The notes under the pieces are model-generated. The model made no database searches and was not told the DNA's origin. It saw only the letters and a list, made by a program, of their open reading frames with translations. Made by a program: the position numbers and the translations under genes. Positions 55,571 through 64,000 of a DNA stretch of 64,000 bases are shown piece after piece. Origin of the DNA: Acheta domesticus (lineage: Eukaryota; Arthropoda; Insecta; Orthoptera; Gryllidae); contig JAHLJT010004567.1 in NCBI GenBank assembly GCA_031308135.1, positions 135,732,991-135,796,990 on the forward strand. Direction: 5' to 3'. The first letter of the stretch is position 1, and every line of letters begins with the position of its first letter.

Positions 55571-56459
55571 ACGAGAAAGTAAAAGTAATATGAACTTTCA
55601 AAAAATTTTTTGATTTTGGTAGACAAATATCATATGCGTTTGCTTAGATAGCCCAGTTAAGCAATTCACATTTTATTCATTTTCTGATTAGTAAACATGT
55701 GTATTATTTTGGTCCGTCAGGCTTTAAACGGTGAGAAAAATAATATGGATCTTGGAAATAAAATACGTTTATCGCAATATGCTTATCAAAATATTTGTGA
55801 CGATGAAGTGACGACATACCTAGATAATCAAATATTAATAAAGTCACATTTTAGATAGCAATTTACTTCAATATCAATGTAATGTATTCCTTCCTACCTT
55901 ATATTTTCGTTTAAATAGTCTTCATTTTTGTGTGGAATGTTTCTCACAAATGAAAATGGTTCTAAATCAGTTATCTAAAAGTGTACCGATACTAAAACGT
56001 GTAGTAATAGCAAATTAGTGCCTTGTCCTGAAGGGCAAAGACATTTTCAATCTCGGAGAACCATTTAATACTTGACAGAAACAAGGAAAGAAGTTTACGT
56101 TTTCACCATTGACTTTGTGAATTTCTTTCAGTTATAACAATGGCGATTATTGTTATACAGGGCGATTATAATGCCCCTGTATTTGCTTTACCACGTTTAA
56201 AATGTGTCTGTAATAGTTTTACGAATACGCTTTGGTTGGGAAATGTCACCAAAACAAGCTAAATCAGAGAGAGACTTTCGAATGACCTGCGAGTTTCGGC
56301 AAGTTCTTACACAAATTTTGCGGAACAAATCTCAGAGCTCTCATAGCTATCGAGACGACCTGTGCTTTCACTACCAAAATTCGGCTGATCTCGATTTTCA
56401 AACTCTTGTATTTAAGACATTTCTCTGCCTACTTCGTTACGAACTTTTGATAACACGGC
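55571..56459. other. AT-rich unique DNA, nothing recognised
   Basis: No features recognised. Confidence 0.5.
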
Positions 56460-56467
56460 ACAGTCAC

Positions 56468-57244
56468 CAGTGGCGTAGCGTGACTCACACGTTTGGGGAT
56501 GCTCAACAATAAAACACAAAATGTCACTATCAACTACTTCATCTAACAGGCGAACGCAACACAAGGCAGATACACTGGGACTACTTCCACGATCTCGATT
56601 GCTTACGACGGTGTAGGCGCTTCCCACAAAATCCTCACAGCAGTCAGGGCTGCCGATGTCTTGAAAGCAAATTATACAATGGCTCAGCTTTAATTCTTAT
56701 ACACGAATGGCAATAAGACCATTTGTTAATTTATACATTGCAGACTTAAATAATATGTAATCTATTTAAGAGATAACACAATTTCTTGGATATTAATTAA
56801 GAAATAGTAGTCAGGCACTATTTCTACAGTTTGTACCCATGACCAAGCGGGGACTCCCGAGTGAGAGAGAGAAAGATAATTTACTGAACGCCTGAAGTGT
56901 GCTGCGCTCTCGTGCACAAACGAGCTTCTTTCCGCAGTAGACGCTAGCGTAAAGCAGTCGGGTTTCTCTGGGCCAGGGGTGAAGAGGGGAGAGGGGAATC
57001 TCGCCATCTGCGCATGCGTCATTGCTCGTCGCAATCTGGCGGCAGACGCTGAAGTATTTTAGCTTCCAACCAATCAGAGGCCAGCTTCAACAGCCCGCCG
57101 AATTCAATCATAGGAAATCAATTTTAAATTAATACAAAACGTGTTTCGCTCAACAGACCACTTGTAAGATTATCAATACAGTATTTAAGGTTCGTATATA
57201 CGGGGATGCTCAGCATCTCAGCGTCCCCTGACGCTACGCCACTG
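56468..57244. mobile_element. hAT-like non-autonomous transposon, 777 bp
   Basis: A perfect 14 bp terminal inverted repeat CAGTGGCGTAGCGT, flanked by a perfect 8 bp duplication ACAGTCAC (56460-56467 and 57245-57252). Both are diagnostic of hAT insertion. The word GGGGATGCTCA lies in direct orientation near both ends (56495-56505 and 57202-57212). No transposase domain. The perfect duplication and inverted repeat suggest it is younger than the element at 18513-19540. Confidence 0.92.
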
Positions 57245-57252
57245 ACAGTCAC

Positions 57253-57800
57253 ATCTACAAACAAGTAAACACATTTTTTTTAGATCCCGGATAACAATAT
57301 CCGGATGGTTTGCCACTGTCGTCAATTTGAACTTGTTGAAATATCGCGATCAATTTGAACTTGTTGGTCGTAAAAAATTCTACACTATCCAATAGATGTC
57401 ACCAGTTTCGGTGAGTGTTTGTATCACTTGGGTCATGTGTTTGGAACTTCGAGGTCGGTACAGATCTGCCAGTGGAGGTCACTACACACCCTATCGTGTC
57501 TTTTCATGTATTTGTGTGATAGAATTGGACAAGCTGAGAAGATATGACAAGCTGAGCTATTACAACTGCCTCTGATACTTGCTTCATTTTTCCCCTTTAA
57601 AGCCACATAAATGTGGTTTATTGATCTTTATTGATCTGCATTCTTTTTAGATATTTTCCATGGAGTGGCTTCTCTTCATTATTTCTTTAACATATTATTA
57701 TCACCATCATCATTCAATTTCCAGTACGAGTAACTCAACTTAAAAGTAATTCCAGCAACATTACCCAGATAAAATTATTGACTTATGTGTCCAGGCACAC
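57253..57800. other. AT-rich unique DNA
   Basis: Contains the tandem word CAATTTGAACTTGTTG twice (about 57323 and 57351). Otherwise nothing recognised. Confidence 0.45.
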
Positions 57801-57802
57801 CA

Positions 57803-58288
57803 GCTATGATCGTTAGCTCCGTTTGTGTAGTGAATGTTTCATCCCTCGTAATGGCGATAATTCTCTTCCCGCTGAATGGTGAGGTTCCGCGCCAACCTAC
57901 AAGTTGGCTTGAAACGGGAGATTTCACTCTTCATTCTTTATTCTAGAGCAGCACTGCCCCACCCGGGACACGCTACCGACTGGTTTCCCTGTATAAGTGT
58001 AGGGCAGTTCATGTAAGTGTAAATATGTGTGTAAGGGGTGAAGTTAGGACTAGGAAGTGGAATGAAATATTGCGCACGGTTCGTAGCCTGTTTTGATAGG
58101 GTATTGCTCCGCCATTCACCTAGTTTTGATCGGAGAAACCATGGGAAACTACCAATCAGAGCAGTTGTACGCTAGATTTAACCTCCAGACATCGGCTATT
58201 TAGTGTCCAAAATACACCCCCGTTGAGACAACCATAGGACCTTTCGGTCAGAGTCGTTGCTGAGGCAGATGCAATGCTATCACGATAA
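57803..58288 (-). mobile_element. tRNA-derived SINE, family A, diverged near-full copy
   Basis: Minus-strand copy recognisable through CGCTGAATGGTGAGG, GTAAGTGTAAATATGTGTGT, GATCGGAGAAACCATGGGAA and the head remnant TTTCGGTCAGAGTCGTTGC. A and B boxes are heavily mutated and the tail is lost. One of the oldest copies here by divergence. Confidence 0.75.
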
Positions 58289-58593
58289 AAGGTAGCGAAC
58301 TTTTCTGAAGACATCGCATTACATATATTACATACATCATATTACACACAAGAATTAGTGAGTAGAAGTGTCAGTGGAAACATTTAATCAGCCACTCTCT
58401 TAATAGTAAATTGAACAGAAGTTCGTTACATTCTTTATCGTCTTTTGGTGCAATAGTCGTGTATCTTTGTGAAAGAAATCTTACTTCCGCTTGCGTAGGT
58501 ATAGCATTAAGTTAGTATTGATGCGCCCGAAGCGAATAAGTAGTATTTTGATAAAATTTCAAAGCAAATTATTCCAGAGCTACGAAAGGAAAC
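58289..58593. other. AT-rich unique DNA, nothing recognised
   Basis: No features recognised. Confidence 0.45.
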
Positions 58594-58606
58594 GTCCTAC
58601 ACATCG

Positions 58607-58808
58607 AGAGCGTAGGCTTCCGCGGCCGGAGTCAATATTAAGTTGGCTGTCCGGGTGACGCCGCGTCCATGGCAAAGGTGCCGACGTTTCGGTCGCCATT
58701 CTGCGACCTTCCTCAGCATTACGCCCTGAGGAAGGTCGCAGAATGGCGACCGAAATGTCGGCACCTTTGCCATGGACGCGGCGTCACCCGGACAGCCAAC
58801 TTAATAAT
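58607..58808. mobile_element. Palindromic retroelement remnant with 13 bp target duplication, possibly Penelope-like
   Basis: Two 81 bp arms (58636-58716 and 58726-58806) are inverted copies with a single mismatch around a 9 nt loop CATTACGCC. The insert is flanked by a perfect 13 bp duplication GTCCTACACATCG (58594-58606, 58809-58821). Variable-length duplications of this size point to target-primed reverse transcription, not a DNA transposase. Each arm carries CTGAGGA, a 6 bp stem GGTCGC/GCGACC, then GAAA, the layout of a hammerhead ribozyme core, which Penelope-like retroelements are known to carry. Mapping to that group is inference. Confidence 0.55.
58726..58790 (+). ncRNA. Hammerhead-ribozyme-like core (speculative)
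   Basis: CTGAGGA matches the CUGANGA box. An extra A follows, then stem II GGTCGC with loop AGAATG and GCGACC, then the GAAA box. Downstream ATGTC can pair weakly with GGCGT before a GTC triplet (58780-58790). The extra A and the missing local stem I partner argue against activity. An inverted copy lies on the minus strand in the left arm. Confidence 0.25.
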
Positions 58809-58821
58809 GTCCTACACATCG

Positions 58822-59090
58822 GCGACATGAATTCGAGCGGGAGGAGTCCTTGTAGATTCTCCAGGGAAGAATCGGAATGTTGACAAGCACATCAAGAGGT
58901 GATGTGTCCCACGAAGGGAAAAAGGGAGGCGAGAACACTGTAGAGAGAGAAAGAAGTTGCAATTGCAAAGTACCGTGCAAAGGGCAGGACGTGCAAACGG
59001 AAGACGAATGGAATGAAGTAAGAGAAGTGAGATGGGAGCGGGTGAAAATAAAATATTGTCAGTTTATAAACGTATATTTTTGTTCAAATT
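58822..59090. other. Purine-rich unique DNA
   Basis: A+G-rich plus strand with one small frame (58877-59101), no recognised domain. Confidence 0.35.
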
Positions 59091-59094
59091 TAAA

Positions 59095-59235
59095 AAATTA
59101 AAAAAAATAATTTGGATAACTTTTGAAAAAAGTTTGAAAATTTGGAAGCTTCACGTAAATTTAAGAGAGTGATTTCAAATTCTCAGGGCTTGGAGTCTAG
59201 TCAGATCGATTGGGGAATATTAATTCTCAGATCCA
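59095..59235 (+). repeat. Family X fragment
   Basis: AGCTTCACGTAAATTTAAG and TTTCAAATTCTCAGGGCTTG, then CAGATCGATTGGGGAATATTA, parallel GGCTTCATGTACCAAAATTA and TTTCAAATTCAAGGGTCCGT, then CAGATCGATTTGGGAATATC, at 26930-26993. A short piece of monomer end plus tail start. Confidence 0.55.
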
Positions 59236-59695
59236 CCCCTTCGTCGTTAGTTTGCCCTTCCGGGAGTGATTGTGAAAGGGCGTGTTAATAGCAGATACCG
59301 GAAAGTTGTGAAAGAATTTTTAGAACAAGGGGTCACAGCTGCAGGCGAGTGAGAGGTTGAGAATGTCGAGAGGCGCGAAGCAGAGTATTGCGCCGCGGAG
59401 CCGCCGGCCGAGGGAGCGTGTGATAGACTCGTAGGAGGTGGGGGTGACTGAGGAGAACGTGCCACGGCTCCGAGCGTAGGCGCAGCCAGAGTGATCTGGG
59501 GCGCGAGCGAGGAACGCTGGAGAGGCCGCACCTGTCACAGCGGCGCGGGAGCGCTTCAGACGCCCGCGGCGGCGGCGGCGGCGGAGACGCCGGTGGAGGC
59601 GGAGGCAGGGAGCAACGCGACGATGAGGATGGCGAAGGGAACGAGGTCGGTAAGGGAGTGAAGGCGGGGGCGGCGTTAGCAGGCACTGTTAGTAC
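59236..59695. other. CpG-rich, G-biased unique segment with (GGC)n
   Basis: CpG-dense with a GGCGGCGGCGGCGGCGG run at 59567-59585. Minus-strand Pro/Ser/Arg ORFs are compositional. Confidence 0.4.
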
Positions 59696-59696
59696 A

Positions 59697-59885
59697 GTTA
59701 GGAGGCGGCGTTAGGGAACGGTGTTAAGGGAAGATATTAGGGGACGGTGTTAGGGGAAGATATTAGGGGACGGTGTTAGGGGAAGATATTAGGGGGCAGT
59801 GTTAGGGAACGGCGTTAGGGGATGGTGTTAGCGGACGGTGTTAGGGGGCGGTGTTACGGGTTGGTGTTAGAAGGCGGGGTGTGAG
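59697..59885. repeat. 13 bp minisatellite (GTTAGGGGACGGT)n
   Basis: About fourteen units of GTTAGGGGACGGT alternating with GTTAGGGGAAGAT (26 bp double unit) and then degenerating rightwards. TTAGGGG inside each unit recalls telomeric repeats, but spacing and interior position make it an ordinary minisatellite. Confidence 0.9.
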
Positions 59886-59889
59886 CGGT

Positions 59890-60415
59890 GATAGGGGACG
59901 GAGTAGGAAGCGGGGTTAAGGTGGGGAATGAGGATATGCGACAGCTTAAGAGGGGTGCCTTAGAGGGAAGAGAGAGGAGTGCGTGAAAGGGGGAGTGAGA
60001 GCGGGGCGTGTGGGGACCAGCGTGTGGGGACGGTGTGAGGGAACATGGTGAGGAGGCAGGGTGAGGGGACAATTCAAGTTAGCAGGATGCGAGAGATGGA
60101 GAAAGGGGGTGGCGGGAGGATTTGCGGTGGAAGGGAATGGGAAGGAAGGCGGCAGGAAGTTGGCGGCGTGGGGGGTTGGGCATCGGAGGAGCGACCGGCG
60201 GCAGGAGGTGGCTGCTGCAAGAGGGGGGCAGCAAGAGGAAGACAGCGGTCGGGGGTCGGTGATTGCGTGGTGGGGGCAGCAGCACGGGAGATGTGTTGAA
60301 GTCACCAGTGGCGAAGGTGGGTGCGACGTGGGTGGCGACGGCGACCGGAGCGTGGCGCATGAGGGCAACGGGCGGAGGCGGGGGCGGAGAAGGAGGCGGC
60401 GCCGTCGCCTCGCGC
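59890..60415. repeat. G+A-rich low-complexity domain
   Basis: Plus strand strongly G-rich (GGGGACGGTGTGAGGG, GAGGGGGGCAGC). Long frames on both strands without domains. Confidence 0.6.
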
Positions 60416-60560
60416 CATCATTTGGGCGCAGCGCTCGCGGCTGATTGCGTCGCGCCGCGCGCCCGCGTCCTCCGCCCCCTCCCTGCTTTTCTCCCTCCCC
60501 CCACGCCGCACCGCTTGGCGTCACAAGCGACGCTCCGCGCCTCCTCCGGCTACGCGACGA
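60416..60560. promoter_or_regulatory. CpG island at strand-asymmetry switch
   Basis: GGGCGCAGCGCTCGCGGC, GATTGCGTCGCGCCGCGC and neighbours mark the point where the plus strand changes from G+A-rich (left) to C+T-rich (right). Regulatory interpretation is inference. Confidence 0.3.
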
Positions 60561-61120
60561 CGCCTCCCTAATTCCGACGACGCGCGCCCCTACCTCCCCC
60601 CTCTGCCGTAAACGTCTTCCCCTTCGTCATCCTTCGTTTCCCTAACGAGCTCTCTCCCGCCATCTCCTTTTTACTCTCGCTTCTCTCCGCGTTTCCAATT
60701 TACTTTACATCCCTCTCCGGACTTTCGCGACGACTCCGTTAACGCGGCATTATTATGCCTCACCTTCCCCGTTTCCTCATCCTCCCCGTCTTCCCCAGGC
60801 TTCGACCGCCTTCTCCTTTTTGCGCTCACCGTCTTCTACCACTCCTTGCCCTCTCCAGTCTCCTCCTTTCCTTCCCACTCTTGCTTGTTTCCATCCTCCC
60901 GAGTGCCTTCTCGTCACTTTGCTACACAATTCGTGTCCTCCGTGCTGTATATTTTCACCATGATTTCCCAATATGTCCATTCCTTCTCTTCCTCTGCTGT
61001 CTTCCACCTTCGGCCGCCTTGCTCCTCTCAAATTCCTCACTTTGCTCTGCTGCCCTACCTCGTCTTTCAAGGCGTTCCGCAACCCCACGTCTCATTCCTC
61101 ACGACCAAACCTCCTGCGCT
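60561..61120. repeat. C+T-rich low-complexity domain
   Basis: Mirror composition of 59890-60415: CTCCTTT, TCCCCG and CTTCTCC words without sharp period. ORFs here are compositional. Confidence 0.6.
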
Positions 61121-61930
61121 GGAGGCCGTCCCGCGACAGGCCTCGCTGTGCTGCCTCGTGGCGAGACGAGCTGGCATTCAGCGCGGAACTCTCCGCGACT
61201 TCCTTGAGCAACTGCGCGGCAAGCGGTGGAACGGAAGAACTCAAAAGATTACCGTTCAATCTCCATACGAAAACCTCTACTGGCGTGCCAGTCTAAATTA
61301 GTTTTATTACTGGCATTGGGGGCAAATAATATTACCCAAATTGCGCAAATACTGCTACGTGATGTGATGGATTTAACCGAAGTAAAACAAGTCGTAACGA
61401 ACTAATGACTAATCACGATTATTGTTCATTCTTGAAATCACTTTCAATAACGGTAGAGCTTCTCGCTTCCCTTATAATATACAATAGCAGATTTTTCTCC
61501 ACATGTCAGACCCCATTATTTTTACCGGAACGCTTTACACAGTTTGCGAATAAAAAAGGTTACAAACATTAGGACGATTCATATGTGAAGTTTGTTACAT
61601 TTATTCTCAGAACCCTATGAATTAATATGTACAGTGCATTTATGCTGAGAGATTTTAATCATAACACAATAGAATATAATATGAGTGTAAATAGACATCA
61701 GTTGCAAAGAAGTTACTCTACGACGCAGCTTTTTTTCGAAAGGAATCAACGCGTTCAACGTGTTTGAAGAAATTTTCTATCTTCACGGTGAGAAACTAAT
61801 CCTTCATCCTTTGCACAACGGAAAGCAAAGGGCGCGTACATAAACCGATTACATTTGCTACTAGTATAGATTGAATGATGACATATCCCTCCAAACCTTG
61901 GCGCAAAAAAATACTAATTTTATTAATTAT
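61121..61930. other. Unique DNA, nothing recognised
   Basis: GC-richer until about 61290, AT-rich afterwards. No recognised domain. Confidence 0.4.
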
Positions 61931-61932
61931 TT

Positions 61933-61967
61933 TGAAGAAGAAGAAGAAGAAGAAGAAGAAGAAGAAA
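61933..61967. repeat. (GAA)n microsatellite
   Basis: Eleven GAA units. The poly-Glu ORF around it is compositional. Confidence 0.97.
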
Positions 61968-61969
61968 CA

Positions 61970-64000
61970 GAAACAAATTTTCGATATTCGCTTTTAAATG
62001 AGAGTGCGGAGCACCAAGAAAAAATCGATTATTCGGGACTTTCAAAAACGTTTTGTGGTATTAACCTGTTAGTCGTGTTTTCTGATTCAAAACATTACAT
62101 TGTGATCTCAAAAGCTCTTGATTGACAATTTATTATTGAAACGTTCTTAAAAAAATAATTTACTTCAAACACTCGAAAAAATGTATTACAATTTTATTGA
62201 AACATTCAACATCTTGCCTTCATCAACTCCATTTTAAGATTCGTCGTGCTCATGGAATTTAAAGTATGCATTCTGACAACCGCGTACTCGCAAAATCGGC
62301 TGATTCTTTCGAGATATTTGGGAAAGAACAATGTAAAAATGAGGATGAGTCCATTATCGACTCTAAAAGTAGTGAAGGAGTCAAGATGAGGAAGAAAGGA
62401 TGGCACGCGGTCCACTGTTTAGGTATTGCTCAAGCAATTGCCTTAAATTGATAGAGAAAACCACGTAAACACCGATTCGATCCACTTCGACTGACCCAAC
62501 TATTGAAGTAGCCTTTGTGTTAATTGAGGACAATCATTTTCTCTTTTCATGAAGGTTTTTGGTCTCAAATTAAGAAATTTTGAGTATTTATCTTGGTGAA
62601 ATTAACTCAGAAGAAATGTAACTGATTACTATTGCACGTTCCGAAAAGACAACGACACTTTTATAATACATCAAAGAAGCTGATTGGAAGGATTAATTGG
62701 GAGCCAAGAGTCATCGTGGAGAAGGAGAGTTGAGACTTGCTTCAGTAATACTAAATATACATATTATGTGAGGAAACTAATAAGGTTTATACAAACTTGG
62801 AACATTCTTCTATGAGTTAATCAAACAATTTCGGATATTTGAAAAATAAAAAATAAAATATTTTTTTCCACAATGCTGGCAAAAATTATACATTATGCAC
62901 AATTCGATTACGAATATAATGCCTCTCAATAGAGGAAAACTTGTGGACTCGCAACCACACTTCCCAAGACTTTTCGTCACTCTTGTACAACAGCCTTCGA
63001 CGACCATCTTACGATCTAATGAAACGGAGGAACGTGGTGGAATATCACGGACTGTGCAGTAGGCAGAGACAGATCTGTTTGCGCAGCTACTTGCCGTTGT
63101 AATATCTTCCTTCACACGAAATTCCCTACGGGGGGCGCGGCGGCGTGATTCGCCATCCAACTCCACAACTTTCCGCGTCCCCTCAGATCATCTCCGACCT
63201 CGTTCTGCATGCCGTGTTCGCCATCTCGTTTCCCTTGCGTTGCCAGCGTTGTCCTGGTAAATCTCTTGGGGGTCGACGACAACTTTCCGGTTCGAGAGAA
63301 AGAGTAGAGTTAAGTGAAACTGACAAGAGAGATGAAACAGAAGGAATATTTAGATATAAAGATGTTAAAAAGAGTATACGGCGTATCATCCGTTTAGAAT
63401 AGATTTAGAGTTAATAGAAAACACCTAATGGTTTCTCTAAAATGTAATTGCTATGCCTAAAAATATTTCTGAGCAATTCATACTACTGAGATCAGTTGTT
63501 CCTATTTAAGACATCGGTGAACAAGTTCTACAAATCGTACTTTTCGTTAGTAGCTCCATTTATATTACATAGTCTCAATAATCCTCGTGATCGCCACTAC
63601 CTCTTTTCAATCAATAGCTTGTCGAATATCTCATCGATATTCGATATGACGGTAGATTGATTCCACAACTCTAACACTATCCTCATATAGTTTTTGAAAA
63701 ATGTTTTCTGTACTGTCTATTAAAAAGAAGAGGCAAAGAAAATAAAGGAAGCAGCAATACTGGATAAAATTAAAGGTGCTTTAAATACAAAAATATTCAA
63801 GGAATATTTCTTGAGAGTATTTGAAAACTTTTTATTTGTATTCTCTCAAATGGAATGAAAAACTAATTTTTTGTTTCATAATCGTCATCATATTTTTCTT
63901 CTTTTTCTTCATCAATGCTGCATAACGGACAGTGTCATGACAATCAAGCACTGGCAATGGGTTTTTAGCTTTCCTTAGCAAAATCAAGAAAAACGAATTT
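61970..64000. other. Mostly AT-rich unique DNA
   Basis: A CpG-bearing patch lies at 62930-63300 (GGGGGGCGCGGCGGCG near 63130) without a recognised exon. A perfect hairpin TCGAATATC-TCATC-GATATTCGA lies at 63620-63642. Nothing else identified up to the window end. Confidence 0.4.

Noticed and set aside
59697..59885. Interstitial telomere
   Set aside because: TTAGGGG is embedded in a 13 bp unit with other bases between; not a tandem telomeric hexamer or pentamer.
62810..63166. 118-codon minus-strand frame with Cys-rich C-terminus
   Set aside because: No domain recognised; the cysteine spacing fits no zinc-binding pattern I know.
1..64000. CRISPR array or prokaryotic defence locus
   Set aside because: Tandem repeats here lack unique spacers of regular length, and the sequence is plainly eukaryotic.

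Overview
The window looks like gene-poor, repeat-dense nuclear DNA from an arthropod, probably an insect with a large AT-rich genome. The evidence is a clutter of short frame-shadowed ORFs, tRNA-derived SINEs, a Jockey-type LINE, fragments of P-element and piggyBac transposases, several hAT-like non-autonomous elements, and many micro- and minisatellites. Nothing shows prokaryotic operon structure. I could not recognise one convincing host protein-coding exon, rRNA gene or functional tRNA gene. The species cannot be fixed from sequence alone.

Layout. 0-6 kb: C+T-rich degenerate minisatellites, a (CT)n tract and CpG-rich patches, then unique AT-rich DNA. 6-12 kb: a nested transposon stack made of a tRNA-derived SINE (antisense) split by a 1,527 bp solo LTR, the C-terminal part of a P-element/THAP9-type transposase, and a 5'-truncated, mutated Jockey-clade LINE with endonuclease and reverse transcriptase remnants. 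12-23 kb: a GC-rich repeat island, further SINE copies, a 1.03 kb hAT-like element with 8 bp target duplication, a 225 bp hAT MITE, a piggyBac transposase fragment, and an 11 bp GC minisatellite. 23-28 kb: an unclassified repeat family made of roughly 300 bp degenerate monomers ending in a shared tail. 28-37 kb: a G-rich 13 bp minisatellite with a complete 565 bp SINE beside it, a CT-rich tract ending in a CpG island, a 533 bp foldback element, another SINE with perfect target duplication, and a second, different tRNA-derived SINE of 296 bp. 37-52 kb: mostly unique AT-rich DNA with CpG-rich islands at about 40.5, 44.1 and 48.3 kb and a second copy of the hAT MITE. 52-64 kb: a (TA)n tract, a GC-rich unclassified block, a third SINE family, a 777 bp hAT-like element with perfect 8 bp duplication, a near-perfect 81 bp-armed palindrome with 13 bp target duplication that may come from a Penelope-like element, and a strongly strand-asymmetric GC-rich domain at 59.3-61 kb.

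The elements do not act as a shared pathway. Their nesting gives relative ages: the LTR is younger than the SINE it splits. The non-repeat signals most worth following are the compact CpG-rich islands that carry homeodomain-type TAAT cores, and the unclassified 300 bp-monomer repeat family. All boundaries were read by eye. No alignment or database search was run.
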